NCBI RefSeq assembly: GCF_035046505.1
Contig: NC_089823.1
Location: 7,810,645-7,874,644 of the forward strand
Source of the DNA: Tiliqua scincoides
Lineage: Eukaryota > Chordata > Lepidosauria > Squamata > Scincidae
Reading direction: 5' to 3'
DNA length: 64,000 nt
Position 1 is the stretch's first letter; the number at the start of each line of letters is the position of its first letter. Positions 54,003 to 64,000 of this stretch are shown one piece after another. Under the pieces are notes generated by a model. The model had not been told where the DNA came from. It did no database searches and saw only the letters and a list, made by a program, of their open reading frames with translations. The position numbers and the translations under genes were made by a program.

Positions 54003-55232
54003 AGGGTTTATTATTTCCTGCACTATGTTCTCTTTCATTCCCATACTGTAATACAGATGAACAGAGTCCGATGAGAACATGTTCTTTCCTCCCCTAATCG
54101 TATCCACATTTGCTGTTGAAAGCAACTGGTACGCATCTATTCAGAGTGGAAACATGGGGCAGGCTTGCTTTGGCTAGTTTGACTTCATAACTGGCTCATA
54201 CTGGAACCAGCCTTGACATTCCCTCTCCCCTTGGATAGAGCGATCTTTTTGTAAATTAATTTAAAGAAGGGTTGACTTTAATTGAACACACAAGGCCTTC
54301 TTATGCAGTCTCACATCCAATCACTGGATAAACCAAGGACAATGTAGCTTTAGCCAAGTAGATAAGTGTATTCGCGGATCTGATACCCTCAGATTTGACT
54401 CCCTGCAGATGCAGTGGATACTGGGGGAAAGCCACATCTGGGTTGCTTGTCAAACCAGAAGTGGCCACGGATTCATGTATCTGCAGGAGTGGTGGTCCTG
54501 GAACTGCTTCCCCAAGGATAAAAAGGGTGGACTGTATTGCAGGTGCTGTCAGACCATGGCACAAGATCACAAATCTCAAAAAGTGGACCAAGGTAGTGAA
54601 GACCAAGGAACACGCCCATGCTAGCACTTGGGTACCCCCAATTCTGTGTCTCCTTGGCCTTCAAGAGCTGCTCCAGTGCTCAGCCACAACTACAGTCCCT
54701 AGCCTGTCAGGGCCTGGACATTCAGTCTAAGGGGAAGAACTGAATTTGTGGGCTGTGTATTCTAATGCAGTAAGAGATTTCAAAGAACAAGGAGTTACAG
54801 TAGTGTGTGTGTGTGTTTTTTCCCCCTTTTTAAGCAGGGAGCTATTTCAGTTCAGTCTCTGTGCATGCATATATATGACTTCTAATTCCTCCCTCTTTGT
54901 TTGCCTATAATAAATTTTCAATTAGAGAAATGGGAAGAATGCTTCTGTTTGCGCAAAAGTACCCTAGTAATTAGCAAGGAAGGGAGTATGGGAAGGTTCA
55001 ATTTTTTTTTTTTTAAAGCAAATTGCTTTTATATTTTATGTTCATTGGCCTGAGCCATGGCAGAGGTGCGCTCAGTAAATATACTGAAGGGTAACCACGA
55101 GTGAATCATTCCTGTGGGAGTTTTATTTGATATTCAGGACTGACATGCACAGCTACGCCAAGCTGCACGTCTCAAACCAGAGTCTCTTTGCACTGTCTAA
55201 AATGGGATTTTGAACCAAAATAGGACATTTGA
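54003..55232. other. No gene recognised
   Basis: Unique-looking sequence with a short (GT)n at 54804-54818. GTATTCGCGGATCTGATACC near 54369 recalls a Tigger-like end but has no partner. Frames 54301-54730 lack domains. Confidence 0.4.
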
Positions 55233-55410
55233 GGCACAGTCCTAACCAACTTTCCAGCACTGACTTAAGGGCCATGCAGCTCCAAGGTAAGGGAACAATC
55301 ATTCCCTTACCTTGAGGAGACCCCCATAACTGCCACCCAACTGCAGGATGCAGCACATGCCCCATTGGCATTGTTATGCCAGTGCTGGAAAGTCGGTTAG
55401 GATTTGGGCC
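55233..55410. mobile_element. Medium Harbinger-like MITE
   Basis: GGCACAGTCCTAACCAACTT to GGTTAGGATTTGGGCC, flanked by TGA and TCA. Arms CCAGCACTGA and CCAGTGCTGG, and the hairpin AAGGGAACAATCATTCCCTT. Confidence 0.65.
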
Positions 55411-55424
55411 TCAATCTCACAACC

Positions 55425-56035
55425 ACCTCAAAGACATAGTGGAAATGGAAAAGGTGCAAAAGAGAGCGACTAAGATGATTACGGGGCTGGGGCACCTTCC
55501 TTATGAGGAAAGGCTACGGTGTTTGGGCCTCTTCAGCCTAGAAAAGAGACGCCTGAGGGGGAACATGATTGAGACATACAAAAGTATGCAGGGGATGGAC
55601 AGAGTGGATAGGGAGATGCTCTTTACACTCTCACATAACACCAGAACCAGGGCACATCCGCTAAAATTGAGTGTTGGGAGGGTTAGGACATACAAAAGAA
55701 AATATTTCTTTACTCAGCGCGTGGTTGGTCTGTGGAACTCTTTGCCACAGGATGTGGTGATGGCGACTGGCCTGGATGCCTTTAAAAGGGGATTGGACAA
55801 GTTTCTGGAGGAAAAATCCATTACGGAGTACAAGCCATGATGTGTATGCGCAACCTCCTGATTTTAGAAATGGGCTATGTCAGAATGCAAGATGCAAGGG
55901 AGGGCACCAGGATGCAGGTCTCTTGTTACCTGGTGTGCTCCCTGGGGCATTTGGTGGGCCACTGTGAGATACAGGAAGCTGGACTAGATGGGCCTATGGC
56001 CTGATCCAGTGGGTCTGTTCTTATGTTCTTATGTT
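55425..56035 (+). mobile_element. CR1 LINE 3' fragment
   Basis: The frame 55376-55840 encodes the end of CR1 ORF2 (VEMEKVQKRATKMITGLGHL, RLRCLGLFSLEKRRLRGNMI, DAFKRGLDKFLEEKSI), then the 3' untranslated region and TTCTTATGTTCTTATG. The frame is open over this part, unlike the 57.9 kb copy. Confidence 0.9.
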
Positions 56036-56955
56036 CACCTATGCTACAGCCTTAATGATATGTATTCAGAAGCAAGTCCTATTCTCTTCAGTAGGACATT
56101 CTCCCAGGTATATGTGCACAAGCTCTTTGGCAACTTGGCTTTTATATATATTTAAATTCTAGCAAAATGACTCTATATTGTGTGGGGCACTGAAAGCTCA
56201 TAGGGAAGCTGCACATGCATGTATCTCCTAATAGGGGGTGTGCAAACGAATCCCTTGAGGGAAGTTATTAATTATGTACTCTCAAAAGTTTTACTGTGGA
56301 AGGAATCCCGAAAATGCCCTTGGAATTTCATGTCATGTGAAATTCTAGCATGGGCAGCAAGTGCCCCTTGATACACTTTCCACCTTCTCCCATTGACTGA
56401 CATACACTAGAGACAAATGAGTAGCGCGAACAGGGAGATTGTTGGAGCAGAGACTGAACCTGCTCCTTGTTCCTGGTGACTTCAGGTTCAAACCTGACTG
56501 CAGTTGAGGTGTCAGGTTTTTCCTCCCAAGATGTTCTCCAGATTTGTGGCCTGCTTACCATATTTTGCCCAACAGAACTGGAAGAAGGGGCACCACGAGA
56601 ACAGAACCAACCCCCACTGCATAACTTCAGATGTCCTTCTTCTTTCTTCCACCCTAGGATTATTTCTTGGTTAATCTAGAGCCAAGGTCTCCAAACTGGA
56701 TGCATTGAAAACAGCCTCCACAGAGCAATCGCAGCTTGCTGTTCCACCAGGGAGTCTGCTATCATCACTTCCAGTCTTCCCTGATGTTTGCTCTGCCCAG
56801 CTGTGTCCACCAGGAAATACGGGCACAAATCCTGCTGGGGTGGCAGAACGCAGAAGCAGCTGGGAGGTGCAAACATTGGGGACGTAGGAGGTGATGATAG
56901 CAGGCTCCCCCGTGGAACGGTAAGCTCTGTTCATGCAGGGGAGGATTAGTGAGTG
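56036..56955. other. No gene recognised
   Basis: A decayed short Harbinger-like MITE may lie at 56042-56118 (GTATTCAGAAGCAAGTCCTA). The rest is unique-looking. Confidence 0.4.
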
Positions 56956-56959
56956 CCAC

Positions 56960-57070
56960 TGTTTTGCTCGAGTGGCCCGAAATGGCTCCAAAGGGGAGGA
57001 GGAAGGGCCGCTTGCATGGTGCGGTGAGGTGTCTGCAAAACTTAATGCTTTGCACCCCCTCTGGCTAGGC
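56960..57070. mobile_element. hAT MITE right-half fragment
   Basis: GAAATGGCTCCAAAGGGGAG, CTTGCATGGTGCGGTGAGGT and CTTAATGCTTTGCACCCCCT match the right half of 43348-43556. Confidence 0.6.
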
Positions 57071-57129
57071 TATTGCTTTGCAGAGCACCTCAGCAGAAGC
57101 AGAGCGGCTAAGCTGGTGAGATGCACAAT

Positions 57130-57332
57130 AATTGGGCTCTCCCATATCTTGAAAATATGATCAGGATTTGCATATTTTCTCTTCTGTCATTTGCAGCAAA
57201 TGAATTCCCAAGTGAGGAAAAAAAAGTGCTTATTTCTGGTCATCACCTGCTTAAAATATTGTCAATTCGAGTCATCGGCAGGTGCCACAAATGCTATTTG
57301 GACCACTATATGAAACGAGTTTGACACCCCCG
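57130..57332. mobile_element. hAT fragment (family of 33987-34892)
   Basis: Inverted orientation; ends GAAACGAGTTTGACACCCCC. The (CTTCTGTCATTTGCAGCAAA) interior matches the complement of 34130-34160. Confidence 0.55.
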
Positions 57333-57410
57333 GCATAGCCAGTACTGCGCTGGATGGACCAATGATCTGACTCAGTAAAAAGCAGCTTCATATGTTCCCA
57401 TTCATAAAGC
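57333..57410 (+). repeat. SINE tail fragment
   Basis: GGATGGACCAATGATCTGAC, TCAGTAAAAAGCAGCTTCAT and ATGTTCCCATTC match the tail of the tRNA-SINE at 12865-13070. Confidence 0.5.
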
Positions 57411-57905
57411 TGTATCCCAAAGGAGCGGAGTGATACAGTGGAAAGGAAATTAGTCACCCTCGCGAGTGAGAATCGTGTCGTGTTGGCAGGACTAAATTAC
57501 GGAGTGATAAAACATTTGCCATCGGGCTGCTGTGCACAGGGCAGGAACAGCAGGCTGCAGCTTTTGCAAACCATCTGGCGTTCATACAAAGCTGAAAGGC
57601 CCAGGGATAAAATGCAGTAGATGTGCATTAGGCAGAATCTGACGAAGCTAAAGACGAAAAGCTTTCTCTTTCCCTTCTAGATTTCCACCAACTTTTCATA
57701 ATGACCATGCAGAAGGCAGAAAATAAGGGCAAATTATAGGAAACAGAAACGTAGAGTGCTAGTAAACCGAAAAATGAGGAACTGGAGACAAGGGACTGCT
57801 TTGGAGAAGAGGGTTCCAGGTTCAAAGGGACTGCTTTGGAGAAGAGGGTTCCTGGCAGAATCTCTAGACAGGGCTGAGGAAGACTATTCTCTGTCTGGAA
57901 CCCTA
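57411..57905. other. No gene; short direct repeat
   Basis: GGGACTGCTTTGGAGAAGAG occurs at about 57791 and 57827, a local duplication of about 36 bp. Otherwise nothing recognised. Confidence 0.45.
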
Positions 57906-57945
57906 GAGAGAACATAAGAACATACATAAAAACAGCCCCACTGGA

Positions 57946-58674
57946 TCAGGCCATAGGCCCATCTAGTCCAGCTTCCTGTATCTCAAAGCAGCCCAACAAA
58001 TGCCCCAGGGAGCACACCAGATAACAACAGACCTCATCCTGGTGCCCTCCCTTGCATAGCCCATTTTTTAAATCAGGAGGTTGCACATGCACATCATGTC
58101 TTGTAACCCATAATGGATTTTTCCTCCAGAAACTTGTCCAAATCCCCAGGCCAGATGCCGTCACCACATCCTGCAGCAAGGAGTTCCACAGACCAACCAC
58201 ACGCTGAGTAAAGAAATATTTTCTTTTGTCTGTCCTAACTCTCCCAACATTCAATTTTAGTGGATGTCCCCTGGTTCTGGTGTTATGTGAGAGTGTAAAG
58301 AGCATCTCTCTATCCACTTTATCCTTCCCATGCATAATTTTGTATGTCTCAATCATGTCCCCCCTCAGGCGCCTCTTTTCTAGGCTGAAGAGGCCCAAAC
58401 GCCGTAGCCTTTCCTCATAAGGAAGGTGCCCCAGCCCAGCAATCATCTTAGTCGCTCTCTTTTGCACCTTTTCCATTTCCACTACGTCCTTTTTGAGATG
58501 TGGCGACCAGAACTGGACACAATACTCCAGGTGTGGCCTTACCATCAATTTGTACAACGGCATTATAATATTAGCCGTTTTGTTCTCAATACCTTTTCTA
58601 ATGATCCCAAGCATAGAATTGGCCTTCTTCACTGCCACCGCACATTGGGTCAACACTTTCATCGACCTGTCCAC
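57946..58674 (-). pseudogene. CR1 ORF2 C-terminal part
   Basis: 242-codon frame resuming after the C-run frameshift: VLTQCAVAVKKANSMLGIIR, LVRPHLEYCVQFWSPHLKKD, EKVQKRATKMIAGLGHLPYE, RKYFFTQRVVGLWNSLLQDV. The last ~60 codons run on into the 3' untranslated region because of a small deletion near 58148 that removes the KRGLDKFLEE part. Confidence 0.88.
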
Positions 58675-58716
58675 CCCCCCCCCCCCCGATCTCTTTCCTG
58701 TTCTGTCACAGACAGC

Positions 58717-60066
58717 TCAGAACCCATCAGCTCTTCTGGAGCCCTTCTGGAGCTCTTCACAATCACATCTGGTCTTCACCACTCGGAAAAGTTTGGTGTC
58801 ATCTGCAAACTTAGTCACCTCACTGCTCACCCCTATCTCCAGGTCATTTATGAAGAGGTTGAAAAGCACTGGTTCCAGGACAGATCCTTGGGGCACACCA
58901 CTTTTCACCTCTCTCCACTGTGAAAATTGCCCATTGACATCCACTCTTTGTTTCCTAGTCTTCAACCAGTTCTCAATCCAGGAGAGGACCTGTCCTCTAA
59001 TTCCCTGACTGTGGAGTTTTTTCAGTAGCCTTTGCTGAGGGACGGTGTCGAACGCCTTCTGAAAGTTCAGATATATAATGTCCATGGGTTCTCCCGCATC
59101 CACATGCCAGTTGACCTTTTCAAAGAATTCTAAAAGGTTTGTGAGGCAAGACTTACCCTTACAGAAGCCATGCTGATTTTCCCTCAGCAAGGCTTGTTCG
59201 TCTATGTGTTTTGAGATTCTATCTTTAATGAGGCATTCCACCATCTTACCCAGTATGGATGTTAGGCTGACTGGCCTATAGTTTCCCGGGTCCCCCCTCT
59301 TTTCCTTGTTAAAGATCGGCGTGACATTCGCTATCCTCCAATCTTCTGGCACCGTGGCCATTTTGAGGGACAAGTTGCATACCTTGGTCAAGAGATCTGC
59401 AACTTCATTCTTCAATTCCTTAATAACCCTTGGGTGGATGCCATCAGGGCCCGGTGACTTATTGATCTTTAATTTATCAATGAGGTCTGAAACATCTTCT
59501 CTTTTAACCTCTATCTGACTTAACTCCTCGGTTAGGAGGGGCCGTTCGGGCAGCGGTATCTTCCCAAGGTCTTCTGCCGTGAAGACAGATGCAAAGAACT
59601 CATTTAATTTCTCTGCCATCTCTAAGTCTCCTTTTATCTCCCCTTTCCCTCCCTCACCATCCAGAGGGCCAACCGCTTCTCTGGCGGGTTTCCTGCTTCT
59701 AACATATTTGAAGAAGCTTTTATTATTCCCCTTAATGTTGCTGGCCATGCGTTCCTCATAGTCTCGCTTGGCCTCCCGTATCACCTTCTTACATTTCTTT
59801 TGCCACAGTTTATGTTCCTTTTTATTCTCCTCATTAGCACAAGTCTTCCATTTATGGAAGGAAGCTTCCTTGCCCTTTACGGCCTCTCTAACTTGGCTGG
59901 TTAGCCATGCGGGCACCCTCCTGGATTTAGTGGAACCCTTCTTTCTTTGTGGTATACACCTCTGCTGGGCCTCTATTACTGTTGTTTTAAGTAGTCTCCA
60001 TGCACTCTGGAGAGATTGGACTCTTTTTACCTTCCCTTTCAACCTCCTTCTAACCAGCCTCCTCAT
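58717..60066 (-). pseudogene. CR1 ORF2 reverse transcriptase domain
   Basis: 449-codon frame. KINKSPGPDGIHPRVIKEL at residues 199-217, NYRPVSLTSILGKMVE at 262-277, motif A region IIYLNFQKAFDTVP at 330-343, motif B SGVPQGSVLEPVLF at 389-402, motif C KFADDTKLF at 419-427. In motif A the catalytic aspartate is asparagine at residue 334 (AAC where GAC is expected; plus-strand 59065-59067), so the enzyme would be dead even without the frame breaks. The frame ends at a C-rich run near 58672-58687. Confidence 0.9.
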
Positions 60067-60069
60067 TTG

Positions 60070-60870
60070 AGGGAAGTCCTCCCGTCAGAAGTCATGGGTT
60101 TTTGTGAGAGATTTGCCTGGTATTCTTCCCCCAACGTGCACGTCGAAATGGATTGCAGCATGATCACTGTTGCCCAATGGCTTAGTAACATTGATATCTC
60201 TAACCAGGTCCTGAGTACCGCACAATATTAAATCCAGAGTCACCTGTCCTCTGGTGGGCTCCATGACTAGCTACTCTAAGGCACAGTCATTTAGCATGTC
60301 AAAGAATTCGGTCTCCTTTTCGTGACCAGAACACAAATTGACCCAGTCAATATGAGGATAATTGAAATCCCCCATGATTACAACCCTGTCCCTCCTTGTC
60401 ATCTCCCTGATCTGTTTCCTCATTTCAAGCTCCCCTTCCAATTTCTGGTCTGAGGACGATAGTACGCCCCCAGTATTACATCGCTCCACAGGCCTGGTAA
60501 TTTAACCCACAGAGATTCTACGATGGAGTCGGACCCACCTTCAATCTCTACTTTGCTGGATTCTATCCCTTCCTTAACATAAACGGCCACCCCACCTCCA
60601 ACACGCCCCTGCCTGTCCCTCCTGTAGAGTTTATAGCCCGGGATTGCGGTATCCCACTGATTTTCCGCATTCCACCAGGTTTCTGTTATGCCCACTATGT
60701 CAATGTTTTCCCTTGTCACCAGACATTCCAGTTCTCCCATCTTTGCTCGGAGACTTCGGGCATTTGCATAAAAGCATTTGTGGATGGAATGCTCCAGGAT
60801 GGGCTGCTTATTCACTCCTTTGTCTCCGCATCCTCTCATTGTGCCAAACCGTCTATCACATCCCATCACG
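60070..60870 (-). pseudogene. CR1 ORF2 endonuclease domain remnant
   Basis: Frame 60869-60420 has FYANARSLRAKMGELECLV (N-terminal asparagine motif), IDIVGITETWW (catalytic glutamate) and GGGVAVYVKEGIES. A frameshift leads to 60489-60271 with RVVIMGDFNYPHIDW (the DFN motif). The SDH motif (LGNSDHAAIHF) follows at about 60185-60150. Stops: TAG in place of glutamine after NDCALE (about 60270) and TGA in place of arginine after KTHDF (about 60080). The domain nicks target DNA in active elements. Confidence 0.88.
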
Positions 60871-61562
60871 CTACCTTTCCCAATTTCTTCTCCTACTCTG
60901 CCTTTGTCTTGGTGTTCTCTAACCTCCCCATCCTCATCCCATAGGGATGAGGAGTCCCGAACCGGATGCCCCTTGGCTCCTGTTGGCCTTCCCCCAGGGA
61001 TCAGTTTAAAAGCTGCTCTGCCACCTTTTTAATGTTATGCGCCAGCAGTCTGGTTCCATTCTGGTTCAAGTGAAGCCCGTCCCTCCTTTACAGGCCCCGC
61101 TTGTCCCAAAATGTTCCCCAGTGCCTAACGAATCTAAACCCTTCCTCCCTACACCACCGTCTCATCCACGCATTGAGATCCCTGATCTCCACCTGCCTAG
61201 CTGGCCCTGCATGTGGAACAGGTAATGGGGCTCTTATCAACTCCTAAAGGACAAGGACTATGCTAAATTGCCCTGGTTGGCTGGGAACGGGCCCTTCCTA
61301 GGTTCTTACCCTTCTAATTCAGCTATCTTAGGCTGGACTGTTTTTTAACCTCAAGCTGCTTTTTATTTGAATTTAAACTGCACTGGTTTAAGAGTTTTTT
61401 GGGCTTGGCAGAACTTACACACTAAGGCTTAAATCCTGCTTTGCCCTGTTTATAAAATAGACACCAAGTGTGCTTTCTCCCCCTATTACCCTCTTCTTTG
61501 TTTAGTTTGGGCTCTAGCTCCCTATCTAAATTATACCTCCTGCTTTTATTAAGTGTGCACAT

Positions 61563-61617
<55 letters not shown>

Positions 61618-62165
61618 TTTCTCTCACCTAGATCCTGTGTCCCAATTTACTGAACCTTTAGATTATGTTCTAACTTAGATTAAGTTTAACTTGGGTTAAG
61701 TATAGGGTTAATTTAAAACAAAGTAGAAAAAACTTGCTTTCCACTTTATCCTCCTATGTTTTATTTACTTTTCCAAGTGCCTGTACCTTGGGCCCTTACT
61801 CACGAGTAGGACTCTGCTCCTGCTCAGAGTAGACCTATGTACACACTTGCGTATTTATTTTTATTGCCTTCACCTAGCTCCTGTGCCCCAACTTAGACCT
61901 GGACCTTAGATTCCCTCCTTCTGGTTAGATTAGGTGCTAACTTAAGTAAAGCTAAACTAAAGGTAAAGCTAAATTTCAATGTTGATTTAAGGTTGATTTA
62001 AAGTTAGAAGACAAAGAGTTAGAAAGAGTTCACTTACCTTCTCCTTCTTGTCGTCCTCCTCCTCTCCTCTTCACAACTCAGGGAGTCCTCCCTCTCCTTC
62101 TCCAAAACTCAGAGGTCCACTTGCCTTCTCCTCGCACAGAGGCTAAACTCGCTGTGCCTCACCTG

Positions 62166-63237
62166 GCACTTGGTTCCCCAGAGGCCATGCGTGCTTCTGC
62201 AGGGAGCTGCTACCACTCAATGTAGATGTTCCTGTCTGGGTCCCAGCTGGGCACCTGACTTCCAGTGGGGCACTGGTTCCATAGTTAACCGGTGTGCTGG
62301 GTTTCCAGGGCCCTCAAAACTTGTCCTGGGGCATTACACGGCCAACCACAAGGAGCTGGAGGTGGCACTCATGCTGTAGGGCATTCTGACCCCAACCTCA
62401 GAAGCCAGTGGCTTCTGGTGAGTGGTACATCAGCCCCATCGGGGTGGCCTCATTCAAGAGAGACTGATGCCAGCCTCTGAGGCTGAGGGAGGTGGGAGAG
62501 CGTTGGAGTGGTGAAAAGGCAGGCGCAGTAATGAGAGGAGGGATGGGGGATGCAGGGGCAGGGAATAAGCAGCCCAGCTGGCCCAGAGGGGAGGGCCCAG
62601 GCAAAGGAGGGACACCACGTAAGCAGCCAGGGCAGGCCGGTGATAGAGCTCAGTCATGGCAAGGCCGCCTGGCTGAACAGAAGCAGGTGTGTCTGTTTTC
62701 CCCCTACAGTAGCTAAGGTCAGGGAGGAGGGTGGCAGTTGCTGTCTCCCCTGTCTGAGGCCTTTATTGCCCAGGGTTGCCTTCCTGGGGAACCCAGGGAC
62801 ACTCACTCCCATACACAACCCCTCTTGGCACCCCAAAGCCCGGTGACTCTGAGGTGGCATGTGCCACCCCGACAGGCCAGACGGTTCCTGAGCAAGAGGG
62901 ATCAGTTTAAGGAAGTTAGATCTCAGCGGCTGGCAGCATTCTCTGTCCTTCCCATGATCAAAGTCAACCTCAAGGATGGAGTTCCCTTCCAAGCAGTGAG
63001 TAGGCCCAGGACAATTGCTCTCTCATCTGCCTTCACCCCGTGCCCCTCTTTAAAGTGGCTACCTTCTACATCAAGAGTGGAACGTGACCAGAGGGAACGA
63101 CCTCTCAGCACACCTGGACATTAAGTTAAGGGCCCAATTCTATGCCCCCCCCCAGCACATGATGGACCTGATGCTACAACATTAGTACGGGGCCTGCTTC
63201 TGAGCCAAGCTATCAAGCACTGGGTGAACATCAGTCA
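62166..63237. other. No gene recognised
   Basis: GC-rich unique-looking sequence. Overlapping frames at 62492-63124 have no domain; some could be undetected exons, but no splice context stands out. Confidence 0.4.
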
Positions 63238-63248
63238 AATGTACGATA

Positions 63249-63766
63249 TGTCATGTTGGCAACCTTCAGTCTCGAAAGACTCTGGTATCGCGCTCTGAAA
63301 GGTGGTTCTGGAACAGCGTCTAGTGTGGCTGAAAAGGCCGATTCGGGAGTAACAGTCCCTTCCACATGGGAGCAAGTGCAGTCTGTCCCTGGTCTGTCTC
63401 CCTGGCTATGGGCCTTCCTTCTTTGCCTCTTTGCCTCAGACTGTTGGCCAAGTGTCTCTTCAAACTGGGAAAGGCCATGCTGCACAGCCTGCCTCCAAGC
63501 GGGCCGGTCAGAGGCCAGGGTTTCCCACCTGTTGAGGTCCATGGACAACCTTTGGACAAAGTCCAAAGTTCAGCTGAAATGTCTACGTGACTTCCTCTTT
63601 GCCAACGATGCAGATGTCACTACCCACTCTGCCAAAGATCTCCAGCAGCTCATGGATCATTTTAGCAAGGCCTGCCAAGATATTGGACTGACGATCAGCC
63701 TGAAGAAAACACAGGTCATGGTTCAGGATGTGGACTCACCTCCCTGCATTACAATCTCTGAGCATG
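63249..63766 (-). mobile_element. LINE-A copy with 5' inversion (twin priming)
   Basis: The 11-bp duplication AATGTACGATA (63238-63248, 63767-63777) encloses two LINE-A segments in opposite orientation. 63256-63541 is the 3' end on minus (zinc finger to TTGCCAAC). 63550-63766 is the upstream RT segment on plus (QLKCLRDFLFANDADVTTHS). In the inverted segment motif C reads FANDAD instead of FADDAA. The 180-codon plus frame across the junction is a chimera of antisense and sense LINE, not a gene. Confidence 0.9.
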
Positions 63767-64000
63767 AATGTACGATAACAGTATTCAGAATATAATCACG
63801 GGATATTTAATGCCAAGGTCTGTAGTGGAAAAATCTCCAAGGAATTTTGGGAGCAAATGCAGTTCAGTTTCAAGGCCAGGTCTCTTCCATGACCTCTGAG
63901 TGGGCTGTCTTTCCCTTTCCAAGCCAACTTCTCCTGCTCCTGTTCTTTGCTGCTACAAGCCGTAGCTCACCAACACTCCCCTTAATTGCATTCTTTTCTC

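Larger units (their letters stand above)
57906..62165 (-). mobile_element. CR1 LINE, nearly full length, inactive
   Basis: About 4.2 kb on the minus strand, close to the ~4.5 kb of complete CR1. Order: 5' untranslated region (roughly 62165-60900, containing a (TTTA)n at 61558-61620 and GAGAAGGTAAGTGAACTC, which looks like a splice donor), ORF2 endonuclease, RT, C-terminal domain, 3' untranslated region, inverted TTCTTATG tail at 57906-57925. ORF1 is not clearly recognisable. The 5' limit is an estimate. ORF2 is broken by at least two stops and frameshifts. Confidence 0.8.

Overview
The window looks like repeat-dense intergenic or intronic DNA from a non-avian sauropsid, most likely a squamate reptile. 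Evidence: abundant CR1 LINE copies ending in TTCTTATG repeats, L2- and L1-type LINE pieces, tRNA-headed SINEs, 5S-rRNA-headed SINEs, and many hAT-like and PIF/Harbinger-like MITEs. I recognise no host protein-coding exon, tRNA gene, or CRISPR array. Almost every open reading frame that carries a recognisable protein signature belongs to a transposable element. Species assignment is inference.

The most coherent system is one APE-type LINE family, called LINE-A here, and its apparent dependents. LINE-A pieces lie at 1-287, 8772-9175, 9356-10641, 19463-19946, 23059-23432, 27787-29568, 48401-48808 and 63249-63766. The longest carries reverse transcriptase motifs and a C-terminal C2HC zinc finger. 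Its 3' end, about 35 bp reading ACCATAGTCTTTCGAGACTG then AAGGTTGCCAAC, also forms the tail of 5S-rRNA-derived SINEs (one monomer at 23919-24055 and a 112-bp-period tetramer at 33284-33761). It also forms the tail of a 477-bp non-autonomous element at 14230-14706 flanked by a 12-bp target-site duplication.

A second layer consists of palindromic MITEs with GGGCCCAATCC-like ends, flanked by a 3-bp TNA target duplication. They come in short (~80-115 bp), medium (~170-190 bp) and long (~470-615 bp) forms. Four of them sit back to back at 12243-12627 with only single TTA/TAA triplets between them. hAT MITEs with 8-bp duplications (26207-26574, 34247-34700, 43348-43556, 50450-50803), pogo-like elements with TA duplications and an internal 45-46-bp tandem repeat (39398-39877, 45617-46298), and two tiny TTAA-flanked MITEs (815-885, 30307-30372) complete the DNA-transposon set.

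Layout: 0-5 kb has a LINE-A scrap, MITEs and a 180-bp tandem duplication. 5.7-8.1 kb is a three-deep nest (hAT MITE, Harbinger-like MITE, L1-like element). 8.7-14.7 kb has inverted LINE-A copies, CR1 tails, the MITE chain and the 477-bp element. 20.5-25.1 kb is a MITE cluster hosting L2, L1, LINE-A and a 5S SINE. 25.2-30.1 kb has a solo LTR, a hAT MITE and an L1 split by CR1 and LINE-A. 31-35 kb has SINEs, the 5S tetramer and nested hATs. 38.9-49.5 kb has hAT and pogo MITEs, CR1 tails and a pair of paralogous segments that act as empty sites for each other. 52.5-56 kb is a CR1 tail array with a 452-bp tandem duplication. 57.9-62.2 kb is a nearly full-length but dead CR1. The window closes with a LINE-A copy inverted by twin priming.
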